64,000 nt of DNA, taken from Ampelomyces quisqualis. Its lineage: Eukaryota > Ascomycota > Dothideomycetes > Pleosporales > Phaeosphaeriaceae. Positions 22,262 through 34,128 of the stretch are shown here, one piece after another (the stretch's first letter is position 1; the number at the start of each line of letters is the position of its first letter). A program made the translations under genes and the position numbers. Where the stretch lies: contig JAGTXZ010000019.1 in NCBI GenBank assembly GCA_018398575.1, forward strand, positions 682,001-746,000. The letters are read 5' to 3'. The notes beneath the pieces are model-generated. The model was not told the origin of the DNA. It ran no database searches and saw nothing but the letters and a program-made list of their open reading frames with translations.

Positions 22262-24255
22262 CTACACACGCCGAGCCTTCAGTGTCGCCTTTGGCCTAGG
22301 GCCAGAAGGAGCGTCTCCCATGCCCGCCAACCGATCACAAGCATCCTGAATATCCTTCTTCAACGCACGACCTTGCTCAGCAAAGTCATCCAAGTCATGC
22401 GTCCGCGCCACATTCCACGCAAACTTCCTAATCAAATTGATACAGTCGTGCATCGCATAGCAGTCCGTCAATTGTTTCCACTTGCCCCACGGATGGCGAG
22501 TAGCATGGCAGACATATGCGCACGCGAGGCGCAGAGGACGCGCGTCGTCTGCAGCAATGGGTTGGTTCTGCACAATGGCCTTGCGGATCCTAGCGATGCT
22601 GTCCTTGATGATGTGGATGTAGCGTGGCGCTTTGAACATGTGCTCCAAGTACGCCTTGGACTTGATTTGAGGTACGGCGTAGGCGTCGGTGCCGGTCTGG
22701 ATGTTGGCGTCGCTGGCTAGGTCGATGGCGTCGATGCCGTTGGGGTCCTTGTTGGGGACCGTGTTGGTCGGAGCAGGAGCGGGAGTAGGAGCTGGAGCCG
22801 GAGTAGGAGCTGGAGCAGGAGTAGGAGCTGGAGCAGGAGTAGGAGCTGGAGCAGGAGTAGGAGCTGGAGCAGGAGCTGGAGCAGGAGCTGGAGTAGGAGC
22901 TGGAGCTGGAGCTGGATTAGGAGCTGGAGCATGTGGAGCAGGGGTGGGAGCGGCGGAGGGAGTGGGAGCAGGCTCAGACGAAGCAGCGGGAGGGTCGACA
23001 GCTGGCTTCTTGAAGTCTTTGGGCGTGTCCATGAGCTTGCTGGGAGCCGAAGATGCGACATCAGCGGCCTGAGGCGCGCTGGAGAGGGTCCTTTCGAGCT
23101 TGGAGATGCCCTGTGAAGTGATGGAGGTACTTGCCGCTGGGCTTGAAGCCTGTGTCGATGCCGCAGCCGCAGCTGAAGTGGAAGCAAGGACGGGAGGTTG
23201 CTGGGACGGAGCGGCGGAGGAAGTGGAGGCGGAGACGGGGGGCTGCTGGGACGAAGCGGCGAGAGGGGCGGAGGAAGTGGGAGGAGGCGAAGAGTCGTCC
23301 ATGGTCATTTCGACATCGAGAGCAGCAGAGACTGGAGCGGCGGGAGGAAGGTTGATGGCAGGGAGATTGACGACCGGAGGATTGGTGGTGGGGGCAGCGG
23401 CGAGAGGAGCTGGAGATTGTGGGGGTAGAGGAGGCGCGTCCATCATCTCCTCGTCTTCTGGTACGTCCACCATTTCGACATCTTTCTTCACCGGCGGGCA
23501 AGCCACCGCATTCTCATGTCTCCAATGGTCCCGAAACCACCTGTGCTCCTCCGTCTTCCAGCGAAGCGGGATCTCCGTCTGGGCCGCAAACATCTCCAAA
23601 CACTCGACAACCTCGACAATCTCCGAGGGCAACTTGACATCTGCCCCCATCTTCTGATACAAGAACACTTGGAGGTCCTTGAGCGCCTCAAAATTCCAGC
23701 CGATGTCCGCATCAAGGACATATCCGCGCGGAACACAGGGCGGCTTGGCGAGATGCACAAAGTGCGGCTTCGCGACATCGAGGACGTCGAAGAGAAATTG
23801 CGAAGCGGCGAGGAAATGCAGCGCCGAGTCTCGCGCCTCCCAAATGTTGGAGAGGACTTTTTCGAGCTTTCCATCTCGTCAGTCACATTCTTCTCGAGCG
23901 AAACAAGCATCTTGGAGCATACCGGGCCACTCAATTCTCGCAACCCACTCAGCGCCTTGTCGTCCAATACCCGGAGCGTCTCCCAAAGAACTCGACACGC
24001 AGAGACTCCCTGCTCTGGCACCACAATGCGTGCTGGACGACCGATGCGCGGGACGCCTACAACGCTGTTCAGGCTGCGCCATTGGCACGGCATGAGGGGG
24101 CCGGGAACATGTCGATGGACGCTGGGTGCGCCAGAGAAGAGGGTAAGATGGGTCTTGAGCGCCTGGGTGGCGCGTGAGGCGGCGGTGGTGCGGGCGAAGG
24201 TGCGTGGGAGGAGGGAGGGGGAGCGGACACCGTGGCGGGGGAGAGAGGGACGCAT
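22262..24255 (-). CDS. Hypothetical protein with Ala/Pro repeat
   Basis: Exons 23923-24255 and 22262-23866. The 56 bp intron (GTATGC...GAAAG) keeps phase and carries a CTGAC branch site, giving 645 residues. The start at 24255 opens on MRPSLPRHGVRSPSLLPRTF, an Arg/Ser-rich stretch resembling a mitochondrial presequence. Residues 111-230 look folded (LHFLAASQFLFDVLDVAKPH, then ALKDLQVFLYQKMGADVKL). The centre is a long disordered Pro/Ala/Ser segment containing near-perfect Ala-Pro-Thr-Pro-Ala-Pro repeats. The last 130 residues are helical and basic (DSIARIRKAIVQNQPIAADD). I do not recognise the family. The repeat length is likely to vary between strains. Confidence 0.7.
22770..22930. repeat. 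18-bp minisatellite encoding Ala-Pro-Thr-Pro repeats
   Basis: Tandem units of the pattern ggagtaggagctggagca, with 12-bp sub-units, run through the coding sequence of the 22262-24255 gene. Read on the minus strand they give alternating Ala-Pro with interspersed Thr-Pro. The units are nearly identical and in frame. Confidence 0.85.
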
Positions 24256-25227
24256 TGTGCGCTGATGATTGTTGGAATGTAGGGGATTGGTGGTTGATGT
24301 GATGTGGGCCAAAGCTAATGGCAGAAGTGGTGGTTGAGTTGGTGGTGCGAGATGAGGAAATGTGAGGCTGTGGGTGTAGAAAAGATTATAAGGTGTGTGC
24401 GGTGCGCTAGCGAACAGTCGAGGAACAGGTAGAATAGGAAGGCTTGCAACAATAGGACAATAGTAATGACGCGATTGAGGGGCTGTGTGGAAGTGGAGGA
24501 CTCGGGGTGAAAGTGAAAGTGAAGGTGAAAGGGAAAAGAATTACGGCTTTGGGGGACGGGAATCGTGGAGTTTGGAGCATACAAGGAGACTTATGATAAG
24601 GAGTAAAAGCTAAGATTCGAGAATGACGGGCAACTCAAGTTCACAAAGATGTTATTTGTGGGAGGGGTGGGCGGTGTTGTATCGGCATGTCTACGATTCG
24701 AGGTGTTGAGCAATTGCACAAAACAGGGCTGCAAAAGCCGTATAAGTGAAGTCGTGCACAGCAATATAAGACGTACGTAGCTTCTGGAAATTTGCGCACT
24801 CTATCGATACGCTGTCGTATGCTGAAGGCGACATGGTGCTCGGCGTGGTCGCGGTCACGTGCGCGCGAAAACAGTGAGAAATCTGTGGACTTGACTACGA
24901 CCACACGTACCCTGATGCAGTTAGAATGACATCACCAGAAGGCTGCGCAAATAATGGGTTGAGTGCTAGGACGTGCATTCACTCCGTGGCAGACCGACAT
25001 TGACGTTCGTCAATCGCGATTTCCCGCTCACCGACCTGCACCTACCCGTCGCACTAGCTCGACCGCCGTCAACTCAACCTCAACGTCCACAATCACAAAC
25101 GCCCGAAACAGCCGACCACCCCGCGACACATCACCCTGCGGTCATATTTGGAGTTCCTGGCCACAGTACATTCATATATTGTTCCGTTTAGATCGTGCGC
25201 AACTTACGCACATACCATTCATACACC
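24256..25227. other. Divergent promoter region
   Basis: Nearly 1 kb between two divergently transcribed genes. It contains a CACGTG at 24856-24861 and GA-rich stretches (near 24500-24540). No coding signal is seen. Confidence 0.5.
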
Positions 25228-28107
25228 ATGCCAGACGCTAGCAATACCATCGCAGCTACTACCGCTTCGACCGCCACCAGTCCCATCAAAGAATTAGAGG
25301 CGTTTTCCTCATCAGATCAAACAAAGCCCTGCGACGATGCCTCTCAGACCATCACTCTGGGAATCCTAGCGCCTGCAAAAGGTGCAGTGACGCGACTGCC
25401 CGTGACTTATCGCAGCACGGGTATTCAGACATCACCTCCGGCTAACGCCAAAGCTTTCCATGAGATATACGACAAAGAGCCGACGCACAACGACATTGAG
25501 CACAAGATGGGCTTGGCCGGCATCGGCCGCTACAAGGAACCAACCGACAAACTCCATGGTGCAAAATTAGGTGAGGAGTTCGAGCTGCTGCCGCTCGAGC
25601 GGAAGCCAGCATATGTGGGTTCCGGTTTCCAGATAGCCGTTCCTAAAGCGCGCACATTGGCTGTTGCCAAGGCAAAAGCCAAGGCGTCGATGTCGGCGAG
25701 CAAGTGGAAGGCCACTGCAGCAGAAGAAGGTTTCACTATTTGGGGTGAGACAAGAGAGGAGAAGATCGTACACTCAGAGCAGTTTTCAGTCAGCATCAAG
25801 CTTGACAAGGAGGGCAATGCGCAACCTGACGAAGACCTGACAGGGCGATTCTTGCCCAACATCTACAAGGAAGACATGGTTATTGACGTGAAAGTCGAAC
25901 TGGAGGAGACATCTACGAGCCCAGCGCTCAAGCAGAGAAAGATACTACGATTACCATCGCACCCCACCGCGCGCAGCGCATCGCCGCTAACAACAGCATC
26001 ATCATCGCACGTCGAACGTGGATGTACACCACCCCGCGCTATTCCCGCACTGGAGCCGTCAAGTCGGTTGGATCTGGAGGAACCAGAGTCCGAGCCAGAA
26101 CCGGAGGAGCTAAAGCCCGAGAAAAAGCCACGACGCGTCACAATCCCTGGAGTTTGGGGATACTACGAGATTTGGGACGAAGACGAGCCGGAGCCTGAAC
26201 CAGAGCCAGAGCCTTACGAGGAAGACTCGGATGCGTATGTCGTGTACAATCCAGCGCTACTCCGTGTTACTCCTACACCCACGGCAGAGAAAGAGACTGC
26301 TCCGCCGGGACTTCTGCGAGAACCTCCAAAGGGCCCCTCACGCAAGCGAAAGGACAGCTCGCGGCTTGAGAGCGACGAGGAGCAGAGGCAGAAGCGCTTC
26401 AAGACAGAGAGCAGTGAAGTGGAGAAATCCAGCTCACCTGTCATTAGCAGCCCGTTCAATGATGTTTCTGACGGCCGGCATACTCGGAGCCCATCGCGTT
26501 ATAGCCGAACGATAAAAGATCGTTCGCCAGGCCGGCGATACCAGCACGACCTTCCTAGGCAACAACGTGAGCGATCTCGCGACACTCTCCGCGACCGACA
26601 CAGAAATCGGTCACGAGATCGCGGCCATCGCGCTTTATCCAGGGAGCGATCACCACCGTGGCGGGAGAAGCAAGACTCGACTGGGTGTGAGCGCAAGCCA
26701 ACTGGCGACACTGTTCGTGACCAATACCGAGAGCGATCACCTCGAGGCCGCGACCACCATGCTACATCCATACCACTAGAGAAGCAACACCACGAAATCG
26801 CTAGCCGCCGTGACGGTTCTCGTGAGATGCATGGACGATCGAAGTCACGACACGGCGGTGGACATCGGTCTTCACCGCATCGACCATCGCAGCGCCGAGG
26901 GCAAGAAGATGCTCGGCGATCACGGTCTCCTGTGAATAGCGAAATAGAAGCCTCTACCTACCGAGATCGTTCTCTCCGTAAGACACATCGCGGACCGACT
27001 TCCCAACACGACGATAGATCTCAATCTCCTCTTCGTAAGCCATCGCAGCGTCGAGCACAAGAGGATGGTCGACGAACACGTGGTCGAACGCGATCACTGT
27101 CGCCTATGGACAGTGACACGGAATACAGCAGGCCTGTTAGAGATAGACAAGAGCAATGCTCGGACAGGCGACGTGATGCGCATTCGGTCATTGAGGAACG
27201 CGATCAACATCCTTTAAATATACCCAAGGAGGTCGCTGCAGAGATCGTCACGGCCAAAAATGTTCCCACAACACCGAAACTTGCGAGTTTAGGCAAGAAA
27301 ACAGCGATCCTGCACAAGGAGACTTCCAGAGAGAGGCCGGTAGCATCATCCAGCCTACCCACGAAGACCCAGGCACCCAAAGATGCTGTCGACTGTAGTA
27401 GCACTATGCATACCGTAAATTCATCTAGCAGCATCCAAACTGGGCTACAAGAGAAAACTGCCCGAGGGTTGCCGCTGGTGGATATTGCCATCAAGGCTCA
27501 AGGCTGCAGAATCAATACTGATCCCCGACAAGGACCTCGCACTGCTCAACGTGAAGCTTTCGAGGCCAGAAAGAAAGAAATGAAGTCAGCTCATCAAAGA
27601 CGGAAGCGATCACTTGAGGAAAGCGATCCAGCAAGCAGCATGAAGGTTGACGATCAATCAAAGCGTGCGAAACTGGCGCCAAAGGGTCTAAAGAAAGAAG
27701 AGCGCAAGGAGCGTGAGACAAGTGTTGCGAAGACTGGAGAGTCCAAACAACACAATAAGAACGACAACATCATCCGTACACAGCAGGCTCGTGTCCAGGA
27801 CCAAGGACGAACGGCTACGGCTACCAAGCCACCAAAGGAGACTGCGAAGAGTACCCAAGTAGAGCATAAGAAGAAGGATCAGCCAGAATCACGCGACAAG
27901 AGTGAAACCCTCAAGCAGAATGAGTTAATTGACGAGGCTGAAAAGCGGAAGCGGGACATCAAGGCGCGGATTGCACAGCGTCATGCGAACCGCGGCAGGC
28001 GAGTAGAGGCTGGGCGATATGTCCCTCCAGCTTCGCGAGAGAATGGGAGTAACACCTTGAATAACGGAGGCAAAGGACATGCAGGTAAGAGTCAGGCAGC
28101 TCACTGA
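25228..28107 (+). CDS. RS-rich, probably nuclear protein
   Basis: Single exon of 959 residues from the ATG at 25228 (MPDASNTIAATTAST). An in-frame start at 25195 is also possible. Residues 80-200 carry the best-conserved-looking part (HNDIEHKMGLAGIGRYKE at about 86, then LERKPAYVGSGFQIAVP). An acidic stretch of Glu-Pro repeats lies at about 285-335. The centre (about 430-650) is dominated by Arg-Ser, Arg-Asp and Arg-Glu dipeptides (SRDRGHRALSRERSPPWRE), an RS domain typical of pre-mRNA splicing factors. The C-terminal third is Lys/Glu-rich with coiled-coil potential and ends near a RYVPPASRENG motif. I do not recognise the family. An RNA-processing role is inferred from composition only. It shares short motifs with the downstream CCCH gene. 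Confidence 0.75.
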   Translation: MPDASNTIAATTASTATSPIKELEAFSSSDQTKPCDDASQTITLGILAPAKGAVTRLPVTYRSTGIQTSPPANAKAFHEIYDKEPTHNDIEHKMGLAGIGRYKEPTDKLHGAKLGEEFELLPLERKPAYVGSGFQIAVPKARTLAVAKAKAKASMSASKWKATAAEEGFTIWGETREEKIVHSEQFSVSIKLDKEGNAQPDEDLTGRFLPNIYKEDMVIDVKVELEETSTSPALKQRKILRLPSHPTARSASPLTTASSSHVERGCTPPRAIPALEPSSRLDLEEPESEPEPEELKPEKKPRRVTIPGVWGYYEIWDEDEPEPEPEPEPYEEDSDAYVVYNPALLRVTPTPTAEKETAPPGLLREPPKGPSRKRKDSSRLESDEEQRQKRFKTESSEVEKSSSPVISSPFNDVSDGRHTRSPSRYSRTIKDRSPGRRYQHDLPRQQRERSRDTLRDRHRNRSRDRGHRALSRERSPPWREKQDSTGCERKPTGDTVRDQYRERSPRGRDHHATSIPLEKQHHEIASRRDGSREMHGRSKSRHGGGHRSSPHRPSQRRGQEDARRSRSPVNSEIEASTYRDRSLRKTHRGPTSQHDDRSQSPLRKPSQRRAQEDGRRTRGRTRSLSPMDSDTEYSRPVRDRQEQCSDRRRDAHSVIEERDQHPLNIPKEVAAEIVTAKNVPTTPKLASLGKKTAILHKETSRERPVASSSLPTKTQAPKDAVDCSSTMHTVNSSSSIQTGLQEKTARGLPLVDIAIKAQGCRINTDPRQGPRTAQREAFEARKKEMKSAHQRRKRSLEESDPASSMKVDDQSKRAKLAPKGLKKEERKERETSVAKTGESKQHNKNDNIIRTQQARVQDQGRTATATKPPKETAKSTQVEHKKKDQPESRDKSETLKQNELIDEAEKRKRDIKARIAQRHANRGRRVEAGRYVPPASRENGSNTLNNGGKGHAGKSQAAH

Positions 28108-28694
28108 GGAGGGTGGCATTGATTAGAATGCCAGTGTTCTTGGAATATCGTTTGGAGTTTCCCATGTGCTGACTCCTGAGACGAGAACTTCTGGTTCATA
28201 AAATCTTGAACGTAGTACAGCGTGCGATAATTATTACACAAACGTTGTAGTAGTAATAGAAAATATACAAATCCTATAAAGATATGAAAATGAACAAAGC
28301 CAACGTTCTTTGTCGCCAGTGCATTGTCTTTGTTACATTCAACAAGCTAAAACCATGAACGTCGTAAGAGATGTTCATTGGCAAAACCATGAGAAGGACT
28401 CAGAGCATCTAACACCAACTTCTGAGATGTATATACACGTATGTAAGTGCTGTGCGATCATGCATGGCCAACCTAGGTCCTAGGGAAATCAAGCTCAAAG
28501 AGTGAAAGCCGTAAAGCACGTGACATCACCTCTAACCTGAGCTTTCACACCTGCCTATCGATACAGCCTCGCAATAAGCGACGTTAAGAGTTACACCACA
28601 ACCCATATCAACCCAGGCCTTCCGTTGCCTAAACGAATCCGCACCAGACATCCACTCAACCCACCACCAGCATATCGCTGAATGCCCACACACC
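28108..28694. other. Intergenic / promoter of CCCH gene
   Basis: AT-rich between 28200 and 28330. A CACGTG followed by ACATCACC lies at 28517-28530, about 170 bp before the next ATG. No coding signal is seen. Confidence 0.5.
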
Positions 28695-31600
28695 ATGGCG
28701 ACTTTTTACAATACAACTCCTCAGAAGCGAGGTCCTAACGACGTAAGTTATCGCTAGCAAAGACTTGCGACGAAGTATAACTTGACTCATTCATTCCAGC
28801 CTCCTCATCGCCTCCTCATCCGTAGTCGCGCTGGTCTAAGTAGTAAGACTTGGACTCGCGCTGATGGACATGTCGTCAAGAGCGCTAGGATCTATGTCCC
28901 GCCGCACCAGCGTGTTGGTGCTGCTGCATTTGCGCCGTGGGAGAAGAAGGTGATGAAGACTGAGAGGGGCTTTGCGGTATGCATTGTGCCTTGATTGGTA
29001 GCGGGATGTACTAACTGAGAAAAGCCCGAGACGTCTCCCACGAGTGTACTGGAGAGCGCGAATATTTGGCAGAATAATACACCTCTAATCTCCCACCCGA
29101 ACCGCGATAGCACATCTCGCAACTCTCGCCGAACGTACACAACCTCGTCTCCACGCAACCGACGCGATCGAAGCGCCAGCCCGAGCACCGCTGAAAGAAC
29201 CTCTCATCGTTCCCGCGAGTACCGCGCCCAGGATCGGAAGCGTCGTCCAGACGTTCCAGACATTTCGGACGTCTACCGCGATGGTGACACGGAGCAAGAC
29301 ATCAACCAGAAGTTCCGTCTATGGGAGTATGAACAGGAGCGTATCCGCGCCAATGCTGTTGCTACCTCGTCGCAAATGGAGGGCGATACAGAGCTTCCAG
29401 TTGTTCAATCAGATATAGATGCGTGGTTGGAAGAAATCAAGCGCGAGAGAGCCAAGAGGAAGGCATACGCTGAGATGATTACCAAGATGGACGAGAACTC
29501 TTGGAACGCTACAAAAGACAATCACTCTGCTGGCAAGATCAACTGGCGGAATGTTGTAGACCAGGAGCAAATTAATTGCATGAGCGGACAGAATTATTCG
29601 AATACCCCCAGTGCTGCGAAAGAAGAGGTTGATGATGTTGTCGATGAGGGCCAGGTGGAGGTGGACGAGAATACTCCTTTCAGGGACAGTGGTATTGGCC
29701 TCATGGAACTCGACGAGGGCGATACTAAGGATGCTAACGTCTCTTCCCTTGTGGATGTAAATGACTTGCAACACGAAGATGAGGTGCTCGACATCTCTTA
29801 TGGTTGGGGTGACGAGGGCATCTCAGTCGCTCCAAGCAGTACCGCCACTGACTTTGTACTCGACGACCCGATCAAGCCTGTTGCTATGAATCAGAAGCTC
29901 AAGAACACCCAGGACATCGAGCCACTCGTGGCCAACAATGACGATGTTGTGCAGAAGAGCGATTCGTCCGAGCCCGTCATAATCCCAAGCCAAGGCAAGG
30001 GCAAGCAAAAGAAGATTGAGCTCGTTCCTGACGATGAAGGATACGTAGCTCCGTTTGCCCCGGAATACGTCGAGCCGATCATTGGAGAGTACACTGGCAT
30101 GCTTGGCACATTCGAGGCGGATATGAACGTGGGTTTGGGTGCAAGCCGCACACCCAACGACGACAGTGCGCCAGAGCCCAATGCCTCTCCATCTTTAAAT
30201 GACGATAAAGATTCTGAGGTTGAAACTGAAGCGAAGGCCGCCCTTATTTCCAGTTTGTGGAAGGATGAGCAAGAGCGCATGGCTCAGCTGCAAGACGTGG
30301 CTGCGACCACAGCTGTTGATGAAGACTCGAGCGAGAACGCCGTGGATCTGAATGATGTCTCCAGCGCTGCAACTCACCAGCCACGCCGCTCTGATCATTA
30401 TGGTCCAGATCCGTACCACAACGACATTGCTATAAAGCTGGGTCTCCTCTCACGCGATGAGATTGACCGGATGGGACGCTTCTCTTTGCTCTCCCAAGAT
30501 GAACGCATGGAGTTGATCAAGGCCTTCTTGGCACAAAACGAGGCCTCGCTCAAATCGTACATGCTCTTCGAGAGCTATCGAACTGCCCAAGCAGAGCCTG
30601 ATCAAGTCGTTCGCCTTGAATGGGGCACCAGCGAAGGTCGCATTGCGCTTTGCGGCGCACTAAAGTGGCTTGATGCACTGCTTACTGAGTTTCGATCCAC
30701 CCTTCTTGAGCAAGACAGAATGGAGTTGTGGCCACAGTTGCGCATGTTGAAGAAGTGGGAGGCCGATCTCCACGTGAAGACGGCCCCACTGATCAAGAAG
30801 TGTATGGCATTTCACGAGGACAGAGAAAAGGACCCAAGCGAGCAAGACAGGAGGAAACAACATATCTTGCAGGTAGAGATTGAATCACTCAAGAAGCTTC
30901 TACATCCACAATGGGACCAATACCATGCAGCCGTTAGGCAGATTAAGACGATGAATTCCAAGCGCAAAGATCTAATTGCTACAATCGGGGATTGGGCTCA
31001 TCTGTTCGATCAGTTACATTTCCCGATATACTATACGACTCCTATTGTTCAAGACGGCGACGAAGAGCAAGCCATGGAAGCTATGCGAGTCTCTTGGCGT
31101 CGAATCCAGGATACATTGAGGTTCAACGACCACGAATGGACGAGAGACCTAGGTGGTAATGAGCTCGAGAAAATCGACGCCAGGGGTGCCGACGTGAGAG
31201 AAATGACAAGCTGGGAGGGAATGATAGGTCGAATCATTCCAGACTTCTCGCTTGCGGAAAAAGGCACACCCTATGTACACCACGAACCAGTCTTCATCAA
31301 CGAAGACGATGAAAACGAGGAGTTTCCCTCAACTTACAACGATTATAAGCTGAATTTCCCGCCGCGAATTTGGATTTACCTACCTGGCGGAAAAACGGTC
31401 AAGCACAAAGAAGATCGAAAGTACATTTCCGTCAAAGACCAGGAGAAAGTGGCAAAAGATAACATAAAATTACTAAAGCTCCTGACCCCGCCCGAGTTGG
31501 AGATGTGGGTTAACGGCCACCTAGCCCATGTTGATCCTTTTGTGTCTGTGGCCAAAAAGGAGTGGTACGATCTCAAACGCTCGGGATTTGAGGTGACCAT

Positions 31601-33344
31601 GGACGATATCGCCTCTGTACATGAAAAATTGAAGCATAATGATCGTATGGCGCGGCTGAAACAAATGTTACCTCATTTGAGGCATCTCTTAGGCGTTCGA
31701 GACAAGCTATTGTGGCATCGCGATCGGGCTATCGAAATCTTGCGTACAATGCGCAAGCGCATCAAGACATGGCAGAATGAGTCAGAGTTTGGACAAGAAC
31801 ATGCAACGAGCGGGCCCATAGCTACCCTGCTGCTGACGATTGCAGCTAGAGAAACGAAGATCAAGGCAATCAAAAGTGTAATTCCGGTCACGTATCCATA
31901 CATCTTAGGTTTCTGTCCGCGAGTCAACAAGCCAGATAGCTGCGCACCTCACACAGATGGCTTGTGCTTGCTCAGTCACACCTTGGCGGGCCAGGACTGT
32001 GGTAAGGGCGAGGATTGTACGTTTGGTTACGAAAAATGCGCAAGGAGACACTTGGAGATGTGGCCTGCAGACAAGAGGCCCCGTAACTTCATAATCCCGC
32101 CACGGCCATTGACTCCCGCCCCTCGAGTGGACAAGAACACCGACTTGAAACGTATGCTCAACGAGGTCCTGCAAGAATCCAAGAAGTATCGGGTATGCAT
32201 ACACGTGAATAAGCGTAAGGGATGCAACAATAGAGCGAACTGTCCCTTTAATCACACTCTTGAAGGCGTTAAGTGTCCGGACGAAAATGATAGGGGCGAG
32301 TGCAAGCGCGGTCATCCGTGTCCGTTAATGCATGAGGTCGATGCGCCCTTTGTACAGCAACGGGGGGGTAGGATTCAGCAGGCTCCAGTTGGCACAATAG
32401 GACAAGTTTTGGCTGCAGGCTCCCAGAAACAACACCCAAATTATAAAGTTGAAGATAATAACGTCTTCATAGCCAACCCACAGCCAAGATATAACCCAAC
32501 AAGCGCTCCAACAGCGTACGGAAATGGTGGCCCATCGCTCTCGCATTATGATATTGGCAGTGGAGGGATTCCCATTTCACGAATCGTGCCGGGAAAGGCA
32601 GCACCGTTGCATACTCCAACTGATTCAAGGGGTTACAGTCGATTGAATTTGCACTTTGATTCTGGCTTGGAAGAAATCATCAACTCAAAGGCGAAGTCGT
32701 GGCAGCCACAGAAGAACCCATTTCTTCCGAACCTTGAGCCAAACCGGCTTCAAGTGCCTGGTCGGGACCCGCGAGGTCTGCAGCGTCATCAAGAGCCTCG
32801 AATACAGCCGCCTTCAAACGCTCCGACGGGACCGCGCAACCGCCGGAACCTTCACGTTTCGACACCAGCGAATGGGTCTGTGGGTAGGTCTTCGCATTCG
32901 CCTCATGGCCCTGCCCAGAACCAGAACCAGCAGCAGCAACACCGAGCTCAAGGTGCCCAATTTCAGCAGCAGCAGTATCATCAGCAGTCCCAGCAGCGGC
33001 ACCTACTAACTAACCCTCCAATAGCTCCTCGAGCTGAGCGTGGACTCCACCAGGCGCCTCGCGCACCAGCTGCTCAGTCGCACAACAACTACATCAGCAT
33101 CCGCGGCGCCGCTACACGCAACCAGAACCCAATTCCAGACACCATCATGGGCAACACAGACAACGAGCCGCGCAGCCCTCAACGCAACAAGCGACAGCGC
33201 GACGACAACGACAGAGGGACTAACAGCCCTGCAGCGTCCCAAGCAAAGCGCATCAAGGCCACACATAAAGCCGACAAGAAGATCCAGCGACCAGATCAAC
33301 AAATATTCAAAGCCAGCCCCCGCCGTCGCCACAATCCATCATAA
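28695..33344 (+). CDS. Large CCCH-type zinc-finger protein
   Basis: Exons 28695-28742, 28800-28976 and 29025-33344, with introns of 57 and 48 bp carrying good donors and a CTAAC branch site. Phase is consistent, giving 1,514 residues. The N-terminus has a SARIYVPPHQRVG motif. Residues 60-700 are acidic and partly coiled-coil, with YHNDIAIKLGLLSRDEIDR at about 538. Two Cys/His-rich segments near residues 1038-1090 and 1133-1180 (for example CIHVNKRKGCNNRANCPFNH) fit tandem CCCH fingers, which typically bind RNA. The last 200 residues are Gln-, Asn- and Arg-rich (prion-like) and end in basic patches. An ORF-only model starting at 29376 would miss the first 175 codons. The exact family is not recognised. 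An RNA-binding, probably nuclear or RNP-granule role is inferred. Confidence 0.85.
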
Positions 33345-34128
33345 ACCCCAGCATAAAAAAACCTTGACGGTCTTAACACGCACATCACCTCGCTCCCCAA
33401 GCAATGCCCCCCGGCCCCCCAGCTAACTTCCCCAATCGGCACGTACAAGCAAGGCAGCCGTCATCAAGAGAAAAACAAAACCTCGCGCGACACCAACAGC
33501 TCTCCGCGCATCCGCACCAAGAGACGGAGGGAAAAGATCCAAAGTGACAAAGTAAAGACGGGCGACGACGGAGACGCGACGAATAACGGGGTAGAGACGC
33601 GGACGGGAAAGCTTGATGGGAATAGCGCACTTGGGGCTGGCGCGAGGGAGGCAGAGGGAGATACACGCGGAGCTTGTTTCGTGGTGTAGGGATGAGGGAT
33701 GGTGGTGGAGGGGTGAAGGCGCGAGGCAGGATAGGTGCTGATTTTTAGCGCAGGGGGGGGGGGGCGAGAAAGGTTTGATTGGTGAGGTGGGTAGTTGTGT
33801 ATGACTGGGGTGGGGGATACGGGTTAATTGATGAAGACAGCTTTGGAAGAGGAGCGGGGGAGGTGATTTGATGATTTGTTTGTGCGTTGGATGTAATGAT
33901 TTGACATTCCGACTTGCGATTGATGTATGGAACGTTAGCAGACGATGTTCAGAGCGGATTCTCTTCGACTACGACAGTGCCACTTCCACACTACTAACGA
34001 TGCAAGATGCACGTATTTTACATAGCTGTCTTTGCTATTACACGTCTAAGCTGCCCAAGTCAACAGTCCGATTCGCTTTCCAAACCCTTTCTTTCCTCTC
34101 CTTACAATCGCCCTACACAATTCCAACC
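33345..34128. other. Intergenic, G-rich
   Basis: Purine-rich plus strand with a run of twelve G at 33753-33764. It separates the ends of the CCCH gene and the amidase gene. No supported coding sequence is seen. Confidence 0.5.
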
